A DNA stretch of 10,857 nucleotides from Byssochlamys sp. IMV 00236 (GCA_001931875.2 MSJH02000307.1:1-10857), one strand, 5' to 3'; positions 1 through 9,048 are shown, counted from the first letter of the stretch. Notes: a model not told the origin generated them from the sequence alone. Made by a program: numbers and translations.

Positions 1-6
1 AAAAAA

Positions 7-43
<37 letters not shown>

Positions 44-55
44 AAAAGAAAAAGT
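1..55. repeat. Poly-A / A-rich simple repeat
   Basis: The first 41 bases are adenine except for one C, followed by AG-rich spacing (agaaaaagaaaaag). It could be a genuine low-complexity tract or the A-tail of a retroposed sequence lying to the left. It could also be an assembly edge; the window alone cannot separate these. Confidence 0.8.
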
Positions 56-657
56 GAAGTGATCCACACTGTACGCACACCAGAAATAAAGTCATACAAA
101 AAATATACCAGAGTCAAAAAGATTTTTAATTCATTGTATGATAACACTTGATGAACACGCGTCAAGGGCTTTCATTCAAGGGGCACACATATGCGTCATG
201 AGAATTGTCATTGGAAAAGATGTCAAAAGACTGCTCTATTTTTCACACTGTTTATATAGTGGAGCATGCATGTAAATAACCACGGTTAATACTATTTGCA
301 ATAAAGAGCCTGTTGACATGAAAGAAACATTTGAGAACAAAGAATTTTTCAAATGGGCAACAAAGCTGCAATGATAAAGGTAAAAGCCCCCTTTTAGAAA
401 TAGGATAATGAAACATTGGCGGCTTTGACACCTTGGATAGTTTCCGAAAATCTCTTTCTCTAGACTACATAGTCAGCCCTTGTGTACTTTAAAGAAATGA
501 TCATAAATCATGTCTATTTGATAACGATGATAATGATGATATCATCTCCCTCTTTGCTTGCTTTTTAATTTCAAATGAAATAAACATTTTAATCTTTTGA
601 ATGAAGAGCGAAGATCAGGGCGTAAAACTTTATTCTTTCAACTTCATTATTCTCTCT

Positions 658-733
658 TATAAAAAGTCACATCTGCAGCTTTTTTTCTTTTTCTTTTTCT
701 TTTTCATTATTCTCCCTCCCCTTTACTTTTTAT
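658..733 (+). promoter_or_regulatory. TATA box and pyrimidine-rich leader of EAF3-like gene
   Basis: TATAAAAA at 658-665 is followed by a nearly uninterrupted C/T tract (about 679-733) that runs up to the ATG at 735. A TATA box followed by a CT-rich stretch just before the start codon is a common fungal core-promoter layout. The 77-bp distance from TATA to ATG implies a short leader of roughly 40 nt. Function is inferred from position and sequence only. Confidence 0.6.
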
Positions 734-734
734 T

Positions 735-1983
735 ATGCTTGAACCAAATTCAACTGAACAACCCATGAATTACCAAACCGAAGAGCAACAAAACCAACAA
801 CATACAGAGAACCAACAAGAGCAGTCAGAGGAGACAAAAGAACTATTATTTGAAGTGAATGAGAAAGTCTTGTGTTATCACGGTCCTTTAATCTATGAAG
901 CAAAAGTAAAGCTTTAATCTTGTATGCTTTCAATACTTATATATCTATGTTAGATAATGGACAGACAATGGATGAACGAAGACCCAGAGCTTCAGGGTCC
1001 TTATTATTTTGTTCACTATAAAGGATGGAAACGAACGTAAGTGATACTTTTTTTTTCATAATTATTCTCTTTGTCTTCTAATAACTATCTTAGTTGGGAT
1101 GAATGGGTCCCTGAGACGCGTCTTTTGAAATGGTGTGATGAAAATATAAAAATGCAACTTCGATTAAGAGATCTTTATCGTATGAAGCAAAGTGGAAGAA
1201 GTCAAAATACATATAAAGAAGCAGAGTCTAGTGATGGCGGACTTGGTAAAAGGCGAAGAGATGCCAAGTTGGAAAAGGAAGAAGATTATCTAAGAAAGCC
1301 AGAGATCAAGCTTGAGATACCCGACGCATTAAAAGGTCAACTGGTGGATGATTGGGAGAACGTGACAAAGAACCAACAACTTGTTACTTTACCAAGAGAA
1401 ATAACTGTCAATGGCGTTTTGGAGCGTTATAAAGCATACAAAAGAGAAAAGAAAGGAAGTCGTGAATTGTAAGTAAAAAAAAAAGTCAAAAGAATATACA
1501 TGATAACCAACACTCTATGTTCAGGAATGAGGATTTGCTTGAAGAAGTATTACATGGCCTTCGTATTTATTTTAATAAAGCACTAGGAACAATGTTATTA
1601 TATCGATTCGAAAGACATCAATACGCAGAGATTCTTCGACAGCACCCAAATACAGAGCCAGTGGATGTGTATGGAGCAGAACACCTACTGCGCCTATTTG
1701 GTAAGACAATGAACAAAATATAAAGACTGGCTTATTTACAATATACACAAATAGTGCAAATGCCTAGTTTAATTGCTCATACGACTATGGATACAGACGC
1801 TGTTCAAGTGTTGACAGACTATCTAAGTGACATATTACGGTAAGTTCACCATGCGCTTTATTCTTAGCATCGCCCTCATCCTTCTTTTCGATTAGCTTTA
1901 TGCAAAAGCAACAAAAACAGCTATTCCAACTTGAATACGAAAATGCTGTACCAGGCTATGTTGCCTTATCTGAAAGTACATAA
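735..1983 (+). CDS. EAF3: Chromodomain/MRG protein, EAF3/MRG15 family
   Basis: A six-exon gene. The exons are 735-905, 954-1036, 1094-1468, 1525-1700, 1755-1839 and 1896-1983. The five introns (48, 57, 56, 54 and 56 bp) all have GT..AG ends and rejoin in frame to give 325 aa. An acidic, Gln/Glu-rich tail (1-38) precedes a chromodomain (about 39-110). All residues matching the methyl-lysine cage of human MRG15 are present: H49, Y54, Y79, W82 and W86, the last in the block TWDEWVPE. A charged linker (about 115-155) leads to an MRG domain (about 160-325, with the block [19 protein letters not shown] across the exon 4/5 junction). Family members are nuclear subunits of NuA4 histone acetyltransferase and Rpd3S deacetylase and read H3K36 methylation. 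Length fits the family, usually 320-400 aa. The first ATG after the TATA box is taken as start; a second in-frame ATG lies 30 nt downstream. AATAAA at 2162-2167 is a candidate polyadenylation signal. Confidence 0.93.
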
Positions 1984-2270
1984 ATCACGTTTTAAAAATG
2001 AACTTGCCTTTATCATATTTTGTGTGTGTGTATGTTTAACAAACAAGTGAGAATCACTCTTTTCGTTATTATATTCGAGTGTAGATTATCTTCTCAAAAG
2101 AAGGTACAGTGTTATTAAGGATGAATTACAGTGAACGTAGAACCTCTGACTTATGCAAAATAATAAAACAGGTCATTGAATGTAAAAGAGATAGTATTCA
2201 TCTTTTATTGTCGTGGCTTGTTTTTTTTTAGCTTTTAAAAGGGGAAAACTGAGTGATATCATTGTGTATC
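1984..2270. other. Spacer between EAF3-like and hydrolase genes
   Basis: This 287-bp spacer holds a short GT repeat near 2021-2032, an AATAAA at 2162-2167 suited to ending the upstream transcript, and a T-run (about 2221-2229) shortly before the next start codon. No coding potential is visible. The promoter of the downstream hydrolase must lie here, but no convincing TATA box stands out. Confidence 0.55.
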
Positions 2271-3411
2271 ATGCTTTTTCCAAGTACAGTACGCTATCCG
2301 CTTCGAGCCGTTTGGGACGTAAAAGGATATCCAACCGAGACTTTACTATGGCCAGCCAAGAATAATACAAACAAGACTGTGCTCTTCTTTATCCCAGGCA
2401 ATCCAGGCTTAGTAGAGTATTATACGACATTTCTCGACAACATTTACCAAAACTTGCAATCACCACTTCTTGAAATCATTGGAGGTAACTTTAGAATGTC
2501 GAATTACTTGAAAGCTTATTCGGTTGTATAGTATCACATAAAGGACATTCAGTTAACTATCATGCAGATACGGCTAGAGATAAGACCCTGTACTCTTTTG
2601 AAGATCAAATACAGCACAAAATCGACTGCTTAGACACGCTTATCAAGGAGAATGGCCCAGAAACTAAGTTTATCTTGATTGCCCATTCCATTGGCTCATA
2701 CATAGCAGCTGAAGTGCTAAAGAAGAGACCTAACCACGGTATTTCAAGAATCATTGCTCTTTTCCCTGCACTTCAGAATATTGCAGTAACACCAAACGGC
2801 GCCGTTATCTCGGTAAGTTGAGGCAAGAAAAATGAGGAAGCTTAATGAATTGACAATCATACAGAAAGCTATCAATTGGACACCTATTTCAGCCGTTGGT
2901 GCGGCTGGTTCATTCATCTCTTGGCTGGCTCCGCCTGTTCGTGAATTCTTGGTCAAGACTATCACTAGACAATCTGGTAATGGCCTTGACGTAACTGCAC
3001 ACCAACTGTTACACTCATCTGTATTGATGAACACAATAACCATGGCTCGTTATGAAATGGAAACAGTCAAGGATTTGGACCATGACTTTTATCAACAGCA
3101 TCTTGAAAAATTTGTTATTTATTACTCTGAGAATGACAAGTGGGCGCCTAAAGAGCACTACGACTACATGATCAAGCATTTCCCCAAAGGTACGTGCATA
3201 TAAAAAGAATAGTGCGTCCTGCTAATTGCTTGTTCACTCTAGGTGATATCCACTTGTGTAAATTGAGCTTACCCCATGCATTCTGCTTAGGTATATAATT
3301 TTACAAATATCTTTACTTAAACTGTTACTCAACACACATATAGAACCTGATCATGTTGATTATATGGCAAAGCTAGCCGCTTCATGGATACGAAAGAATC
3401 TCGTAGAATAA
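2271..3411 (+). CDS. LDAH: Lipid-droplet-associated hydrolase family (alpha/beta hydrolase)
   Basis: A five-exon gene. The exons are 2271-2484, 2532-2812, 2865-3189, 3243-3290 and 3344-3411, with introns of 47, 52, 53 and 53 bp, all GT..AG. The phases close exactly to give 311 aa, near the 325 aa of human LDAH. Visible hydrolase features are a beta-strand and oxyanion-type loop FFIPGNPGLVEYY (39-51), then SHKGHS (73-78). The nucleophile elbow AHSIG has Ser124; Ala replaces the first Gly of the usual GxSxG. Asp256 (in ENDKWAP) and His285 (in LPHAF) are the likely remaining triad members. Family members associate with lipid droplets and are proposed to hydrolyse sterol esters or influence triacylglycerol turnover; their true substrate is debated. 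There is no signal peptide. The hydrophobic stretch around 174-190 could act in membrane or droplet binding. The ATG at 2271 has A at -3 and is the first in frame. The gene converges on the minus-strand gene at 3579. Confidence 0.9.
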
Positions 3412-3578
3412 AATACCATATGTGGATTATCTCTTTCCCTTACTTTGAAATTTACTTAAAGTTTAAGCATCTGATATCATTGATAAAAGAGAGCAGAGCG
3501 CAATTGAATAAATTATATTACTATAGTATCATAATAACAAACTGTAGGATCGCAACAATTGATGTAGACTACGTCAGC
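3412..3578. other. Convergent 3' spacer
   Basis: This 167-bp AT-rich gap separates the tail-to-tail ends of the hydrolase and surface-protein genes. AATAAA occurs at 3407-3412, overlapping the hydrolase stop codon, and again near 3505. Either may direct polyadenylation of the + strand transcript. The gap is short enough that the two 3' untranslated regions may overlap. Confidence 0.5.
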
Positions 3579-4436
3579 TTAAACAAGCAAGTAAACAACA
3601 ACGGCAGTGGCAGCAACAGTGACCATGCCGCCAACCTGCAAGCTGCTGGCGGCACTAGCAGGATGATTAGAAGCTACTGATGCGCTTGATTGGGAAGAAG
3701 AAGCAGCAGGTTCTTTGGGCGCAGGAGCAGTTGCGTTTGTTTGGACATTTGATCCAATAGGAGCAACGCCAGAGGGAGAAGGACTATTTGATGGAGCAGG
3801 TGTAGAAGAAGATTCAGCTTGAGCTAGAATCATTTAAAAGGTTAGAAATACCGCCTTTCTCGATACTTTATCTTGGAACGTACCCGATGCATTTTGATTA
3901 GGAGCGCTTGAGGTAGCAACAGGCTGCGAAGAAGTAACTGATTGAGTAGTAGGAGCAGGCTGTGAGGTAGTAGTAGTGGTAGCAGCAGCAACTTGTGAGG
4001 TAGTGGTTTGGCCGGAGCCATTGCTTGAACCACAGGAATCATTCTTGTGCTGTTCCCACCAAGCGCATGCACTAGCGAACTCTTGATTGAACAAATCAGG
4101 ATTTGAGCAGGACACCATGCACATGCCCGCCTTTGTCATGAACGCCATGTATTCTGCAGTGCCCTTGCTACACATTAAAGAAAGCGACTTGAGGAAATTG
4201 GGGGAAGCAGGATCACTAGTCCAATCGCTGAAGAACGTTTTACCAGCACTCTTTGTGTTCAGGGAGGAAAAACAATTAAATCTAATTCCATTGCACAGAT
4301 TTTATATATACTTTACCTCGTTACATTTAGCAAAACATTCACCAGCGGAAGGTGTGTTGTAAGTGGGGTTACAGCTTTGAGCTGAAACAACGGTTGCAGC
4401 AGCAGCAGCAAAAGTAACAAAAGCAGCAGAACGCAT
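3579..4436 (-). CDS. Secreted eight-cysteine, GPI-anchor-type surface protein
   Basis: A three-exon minus-strand gene. The exons are 4436-4317, 4250-3884 and 3823-3579. The introns of 66 bp (GTAAAG..AAG) and 60 bp (GTACGT..TAG) rejoin to give 243 aa. Residues 1-19 form a signal peptide (Ala/Val-rich core, likely cleavage after VSA). A compact domain (20-114) carries eight cysteines at 22, 34, 38, 67, 84, 88, 102 and 113. A Ser/Thr/Pro/Ala/Gln-rich stalk (about 115-220) suits heavy O-glycosylation. The C-terminus is a short hydrophobic tail (GGMVTVAATAVVVYLLV) after small residues, the hallmark of a GPI-attachment signal. It is therefore probably a cell-wall or plasma-membrane surface protein. 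Eight cysteines recall CFEM proteins, but the spacing here (11-3-28-16-3-13-10) does not fit CFEM, so I do not assign that family. The first acceptor (AAG) is weaker than usual, but other nearby acceptors give immediate stops. Function is unknown. Confidence 0.82.
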
Positions 4437-4863
4437 GACGAATTAGAAATTTGGAAGAACAAGAAGAAAAAAGAGAAAACAAAAAGTTTTTATAGAACTA
4501 ATCTATGTTACGTCGGTAAAACTCGCCTGAACTAAAAACGTTTATGCCTCAAGGTCCCTTGTTACGCAAAAAAAGTAAAAAAAAAATTTCTGGCCTGAAT
4601 AGCAAAAGCGGGGATACCTCACACGAAAAACAAAAAAAAAGTTAATTAAGGTATAAAAGAACGTAAAGAAAAGTAGGTTTGCAACTGTCCGCTTAAGCTA
4701 TTTGGTGGGACAGACTTTATCAGATCTTTTTTCGTTGGCTTGTTTAGATCATTACGTTCCTCTACCAAGAACGCCTACAGTGCTCAAACCACCCGGTTCT
4801 TCTTTTCATTGATATCTCTATCGTTTAAGTTATAAAAAATTCAAAATTCAGCAGCAACAGAAG
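4437..4863. promoter_or_regulatory. Divergent intergenic promoter region
   Basis: This 427-bp region separates the minus-strand surface-protein gene from the + strand transporter. Two + strand TATA boxes are visible: TATAAAA at 4652-4658, just after TTAATTAA, and TATAAAAAA at 4831-4839. Several A-runs lie between 4567 and 4640. Transcription of the transporter could start near 4680 or near 4860-4890. I see no recognisable operator or named transcription-factor site beyond these. Confidence 0.55.
4487..4494 (-). promoter_or_regulatory. TATA box of the surface-protein gene
   Basis: TATAAAAA read on the minus strand lies about 50 bp upstream of the ATG at 4436. A purine-rich + strand tract (pyrimidine-rich on the coding strand) fills the interval. 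The layout matches the EAF3-like promoter in this window. Confidence 0.6.
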
Positions 4864-5079
4864 ATGGAGAAAATTCTCTTTTTCAAAAAGTTATACCGCC
4901 GATTTCACAAATTGAAAACAAGCGTACCATCTGATAAGATTACATTGCTAATCGGAAATACAATCACATCTGATAAAAATACCATCACATGTAACCTTGC
5001 ACTATTGCTACATGGCAAAACTTTTCTCAGCTGTGTAACAATTGACGCTTCCATGCAAACGGGCGTACGTATTTATTAG
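4864..5079 (+). CDS. Short ORF of uncertain status upstream of the transporter
   Basis: An open frame of 71 codons has a good start context (A at -3, G at +4) and ends 44 bp before the transporter ATG. The product is basic at its N-terminus (KKLYRRFHK) and has no family I recognise, no signal peptide and no clear membrane segment. Three readings are possible. It may be an upstream ORF in the transporter leader, a small unknown protein, or a 5' exon spliced in frame to the transporter. For the last, a donor at 4991 (GTAACC) with the acceptor at 5103 (CATAAG) keeps the frame. A TATA box only 33 bp before its ATG argues that many transcripts would start too late to include the start codon. Confidence 0.22.
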   Translation: MEKILFFKKLYRRFHKLKTSVPSDKITLLIGNTITSDKNTITCNLALLLHGKTFLSCVTIDASMQTGVRIY

Positions 5080-5123
5080 TTTTTTTGATTTTTGTCTCAT
5101 AAGCAATACTTCAACCATTTGTT

Positions 5124-6554
5124 ATGGAACACAATTCAAGAAGTTATTCTGAAGAAAAGATTGAACTGTCACAAGATAGTATATTGACAGTTGAACAAAC
5201 AAACTCACTACAGCCAGCCGATGAACCTCCTCCTCGTAAATTCCTTTGGTGGATTCCTCTTCAGCATCATGTCCATCCTTTGCAGTTCTTTGCTTTTATC
5301 TTTTCAGTATTCCTTTCATTATCTTGTATCGTCTATATTGCAGGAACTCAACCTCAAATCCTAATGGGTATTCTTGCTGTTTATACCAATACAGGAGATA
5401 TCACTGGTTCACTTTCCTTATACGCGGAAATAATTGCCGTGGTTGGCGTCATTTTCTGGTCCATGGCTTCGGATACTATTGGACGCAGAGGTGTTATGAG
5501 CTGCTCTATCTTGCTCATGGGCCTTGCCATTGTTTGTTATCCTCATGTAAAAAGCGTTTATCCTAGTTTACTTATTCTCAAGCTACTGTTCTCGATTGGG
5601 TCTTCCGGGTCTACTGCCATGATGGTAGCCATGATGATGGAAGTTGCTTATGGAAAGGGTGGCCTTGTGTCCGGCTGCATTGGCATTGCTTCTGGACTTG
5701 GTGCTACATTTGCTGCCTTGTGTCTTTTTATGGTCCCTGCCTATTTATCAATAGCTCACCCAGGGGGTAATCTTGGCATTATATACTCACACGCTATCAT
5801 TGGAGGATGTAGTATGGTCTTGGCTATTGTCTTATTTTTTGCTATGCCCAAGGACTCTTGCACTCGTCCACCTGTCAATCACTTTAAAGCCTACGGCTCC
5901 AAGTTATATCGTGGTATCCTGGCTGCTAAAGAACCACGAGTGGCCCTTGGATACGCTTCTAGCTTCTTTGCCCGCGCTGATGAAATTATTATTTCCAACT
6001 TTTTATCACTTTGGGTACAAAAATACTATATCGAAAAAGGCATGTGTAGCGTAGGAAAAACGTGCCTTTATTCCATGGCCTCATCATCTACACTATCAGG
6101 CTACTCGCAGCTTGTTGCTCTTGCAGCCACGCCTTTTTTTTCGCTTGCTTCAGAGTATCTTCCTAAAGAGTGGGCCGTCTTTATTGCTGGCGTCGTAGGC
6201 GCTTGTGGATGTATTCCCTTTGCATTCTCCATCGATCCCACAACAAAGCTGTCTTTGGGTTTTGTTATTTTGATTGCCTGTGGTCAATATGGTATGATTA
6301 TCTCTGGAATGGCGATGGTTGCTGGCAAACATGTCGACAGAAAAGATAATGCTGCTGTATCTGCATGTTATTCATTTATTGGTGCTATTGGTATCATCAT
6401 TCTGTCTAAAGTAGGCGGTGTCCTGTTTGATAAGTGGATGAAGGGTGCTCCCTTTTTACTTTTAGGAATCGGCCACGCTTTGGTTTGTATCATGTCAATT
6501 ATTGTTTATTTACAACGAGCAATAATAGAAAGAACAAGAAAAAGAAATAACTAA
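5124..6554 (+). CDS. Major facilitator superfamily transporter
   Basis: A single uninterrupted frame encodes 476 aa, a normal MFS length. A hydrophilic N-terminal tail (1-50) precedes the first membrane helix (about 52-74). Roughly eleven further hydrophobic segments follow, with a break into a polar central loop at about 243-268 that divides two six-helix halves. The loop between helices 2 and 3 carries the MFS motif A relative SDTIGRR (116-122; D117, G120, R121, R122), and the C-terminal half has hydrophobic segments near 326-342, 350-370, 376-400, 413-435 and 441-463. It is a plasma or organelle membrane solute transporter; the substrate cannot be read from the sequence. The ATG at 5124 has G at -3 and +4, and the frame is closed by a stop at 5100, so no longer unspliced start exists. 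It has no introns, unlike the three genes to its left. AATAAA at 6580-6585 is a likely polyadenylation signal. Confidence 0.88.
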   Translation: MEHNSRSYSEEKIELSQDSILTVEQTNSLQPADEPPPRKFLWWIPLQHHVHPLQFFAFIFSVFLSLSCIVYIAGTQPQILMGILAVYTNTGDITGSLSLYAEIIAVVGVIFWSMASDTIGRRGVMSCSILLMGLAIVCYPHVKSVYPSLLILKLLFSIGSSGSTAMMVAMMMEVAYGKGGLVSGCIGIASGLGATFAALCLFMVPAYLSIAHPGGNLGIIYSHAIIGGCSMVLAIVLFFAMPKDSCTRPPVNHFKAYGSKLYRGILAAKEPRVALGYASSFFARADEIIISNFLSLWVQKYYIEKGMCSVGKTCLYSMASSSTLSGYSQLVALAATPFFSLASEYLPKEWAVFIAGVVGACGCIPFAFSIDPTTKLSLGFVILIACGQYGMIISGMAMVAGKHVDRKDNAAVSACYSFIGAIGIIILSKVGGVLFDKWMKGAPFLLLGIGHALVCIMSIIVYLQRAIIERTRKRNN

Positions 6555-6579
6555 CAGTATATAATTATAACTTATTTAT

Positions 6580-6585
6580 AATAAA
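6580..6585 (+). terminator. Polyadenylation signal AATAAA
   Basis: AATAAA lies 26 bases after the transporter stop codon, in an AT-rich context suitable for 3' end formation of that transcript. Assignment rests on position and the canonical hexamer. Confidence 0.45.
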
Positions 6586-7519
6586 GAAATAAGCGTTTAG
6601 CCATTTGAGAAGATTATTGATATTTTATATATAATTACATCAAGATAAGCGGCTTGTGGTATATATACACAATAGTTTAAACAAATAAGCTTACTGAAAA
6701 ATGCCTTATAGACTATGATATATCACTATTATTTACTTTGGGAGAAACATAGGCTAGTGGTTCATTTCGATCCTTTAATAAGCTCCTTTGTTAATCTAGA
6801 GGCAATATTCATCAAAACTTGTAATCCCTCTTTACATTATGCTGTTCCTTGCTAACAGTTAAAATGCACATGTATTTATGACATATTATACTATTTGGAT
6901 ATAAAAAATATGCTGTCATCGTTGATGTAAGTCTAATGTGTTCAACTAGCTTTTAAATGATTTGATAATTGCTATAGAATAAAGATTGTAAAAAAGATCA
7001 ATTCAGATGCGCTTTTAATAAGATATGAATCGTTGCAGATACTGATGCTTTAGCAAAGCGAATCTAAATATACACTTTTCAGCATTTTGCTAATTGATAT
7101 GAAAACTAATGTGTGTAGCTTTATAGTTAAAGCAGTATTAAAGAGTGCTCTTTCTTGGAAAGGCACCAAAGAACAAAGGCTCAAGAGGGATACATAGAGT
7201 TTAGCAAATGCTGTAGTATATATTCTTTCCATAAATAAATCTGAGCATTCTATCATTTGTCCATAGGAGCTGTTAGATGGCTTGAATATTACTGAACTAT
7301 TTCTTTTTTCCTGGAGATGATTATAACTTAGAAAGTACAAGCAACAGGAAAATAAATAATGTTTCTTTTAAAAAGAACGACTGTTGTTTTTGTAGATTAT
7401 ATGGTTTGAGTAGGTGAAGTTTGAAGATTTAATGGTTTTATGAATAAAAAGGAGACCTTTTTGCAAAAGTTTTTTGGTAAATACGTATAAAATTAACAAC
7501 AAGACCTTTTAATAAGATC

Positions 7520-8990
7520 AAGAACAATTTAGCAAAGATAGGTCTATGTATTGTATGAACATAAAATAAGAGAAAAGAAGTGGTGATATCAGATCAATTT
7601 ACTAACTCAAATAAGAAAAGTAAAGTAAAATAAAAGGGTTAGATAGAAATAAGAAAAGACGAAAGTAATGTTTGATTCAAAAGACTCAATCTTTTATTAA
7701 ATGAATTCTTTTAAATCCTCAAAAGAGACAGAACTACTGTAATTTGTTAGTTTGTATGTAAAACTATTGCTAAGACAGTAAGCCTGACTTGATGATTAAG
7801 AAGAAATTTGATAGTAATTAAAGTAAATAAGTAGCCGTCGGACCTTACTAGAAGATCAATTGCATAATTTATTTAATAAAAAGAGAATAGAATGATATGC
7901 TTTTATAAACAAAGTAATGTCTCGCTTATTGTATGAATGAAACAAGAAAAAGAATTGGTTACAATAATGGTGGTGAGCTAGACTTTCACACTTTCTGTTG
8001 TAGAATTGGTATTTGTTCGGGTAGTTTTAAAATGTAAGTTTTGAATTAACAAGTCGTTTATGATAGTGACCACCAGATTTTTAACAGATCAAATAAATAA
8101 CTGAGTTATAAAGTATAAAAATAAAGTAATTGGTTAAAATAAAAAGGCACAAAGACTATTCCGATCAGTAATATGAAGTTAATACTAGATCAGAAGGATT
8201 TTTAAGATAAGTGAAAGAATATAAGGCAAGAGAAGGTAATTTATTCGATAATTGTCCTTAGAGGACGAACAAATAAGAGTATTTATACTGTAGTTTTGTA
8301 GGCCTTGTAAAAGATAATAAAAATAGAAGTTTGTGTGTTTGTAGTCTTTGTAAGACTTGGGGTTCGTAGCAAAAGTGTTTAAAAGGTAAAGTTATAATAA
8401 AAGCTCGATGTGTGATCACCAGATTGTGTAAAGTTGATCAGACTGAGTTGTACAAAGTAAAAAGAATAATAAAGAAGATAAAAGGTTCCTGATTCCACTT
8501 GATTGGATTATTCAGAAGTAAATAAAAGATAAAAATAAAAAGAAAAGGTTGTGATTCAAATCGTAAGTGATTTATTGAATGATTTGAGCTTTTAGCAAAA
8601 GCATTGCTCTTTTATACTTGTTACAAGGTCATTAAGGTTTTGATAAATAAAGCTTCTATAAATAAAGTTAGGATTTTAATGTATTAGCCTTATTCATATT
8701 ACTGTAATTTTTCTTAGGAGTTGTAGGGGTTGTTGTTAATATAGAGAGTTTTTCTGGAGATTTTAAGATAAAGGTGCTTGAAGTGACCACCAGATCTTTT
8801 AAAGTTGATCAAACTGTGAAATATAAAGTAAGATAAAAAGAATAGAAAAGAAAAGATCAGGAAACTTTAAGACAAAAGTTAGATCCTGTTTATAAAGAAT
8901 AAAAAAAAGGAAATTGGTTGATTGATTATCTTGGTAATGATTTTTTTTATTTTCAACAAAGGATTTCATCCTTTTATACTTTTCATAGTG
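7520..8990. repeat. Diverged tandem-like repeat, spacing about 350-370 bp
   Basis: The 13-mer GTGAYCACCAGAT recurs at 8066-8078, 8412-8424 and 8783-8795, spaced 346 and 371 bp. Homology extends beyond it: the copies at 8412 and 8783 share an AAAGTTGATCA block and then an AAAGTAA block, roughly three quarters identical over 44 bp. A second shared block (C/T-rich AAAG..ATT..CTTTTATACTT) appears near 8588 and 8955, spaced about 367 bp. Looser relatives occur near 7527 and 7899 (each followed by ATTGTATGAA, spaced about 380 bp). I read this as at least three, perhaps five, heavily diverged units. Unit borders cannot be set by eye. Confidence 0.5.
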
Positions 8991-9048
8991 CATTTTGGAT
9001 AAACTTCCTCCACTTTACCGAAAAAGGTCTTGATCCGAGAATTTTCAA

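Larger units (their letters stand above)
1..734. other. Non-coding region upstream of the MRG gene
   Basis: I see no coding signal here on either strand and no tRNA-like structure. The first 60 bases are almost pure adenine, interrupted by a few C and G. The rest is mixed AT-rich DNA with a small ATG/ATA repeat ending in the 12-bp palindrome GATGATATCATC at 535-546. The last 80 bases are the promoter and leader of the following gene. The left part could be the 3' flank of a gene outside the window. Confidence 0.6.

Noticed and set aside
535..546. 12-bp palindrome GATGATATCATC
   Set aside because: It sits in an ATG/ATA-rich simple-sequence stretch where such palindromes arise easily; no second copy or positional logic supports a binding site.
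2744..3043. 99-codon minus-strand frame across the hydrolase gene
   Set aside because: It lies opposite exons 2-3 of a well-supported gene and crosses its intron; it is a shadow frame.
3842..4072. Leucine-rich 76-codon minus-strand frame
   Set aside because: It is an alternative frame of the Ser/Thr-rich stalk of the surface-protein gene; the repetitive stalk codons keep other frames open.
4087..4362. 91-codon + strand frame opposite the surface-protein gene
   Set aside because: It is antisense to a spliced gene with signal peptide, cysteine module and consistent splice phases, and it crosses that gene's intron.
5246..6332. Three extra frames (5246-5566, 5773-6054, 6150-6332) within the transporter
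   Set aside because: They overlap the intact 476-aa transporter in other frames and have no independent support.
6750..6780. GGTTCATTTCGATCC resembling a tRNA box B
   Set aside because: It contains extra bases relative to GGTTCGANTCC and has no box A or acceptor stem at the right distance, so no tRNA is supported.
7050..7340. 96-codon open frame on the minus strand in the gene-free tract
   Set aside because: No recognised domain, no clear promoter, and a Leu/Ser/Phe-rich composition expected from translating AT-rich DNA. Possibly a relic, but not supportable as a gene.
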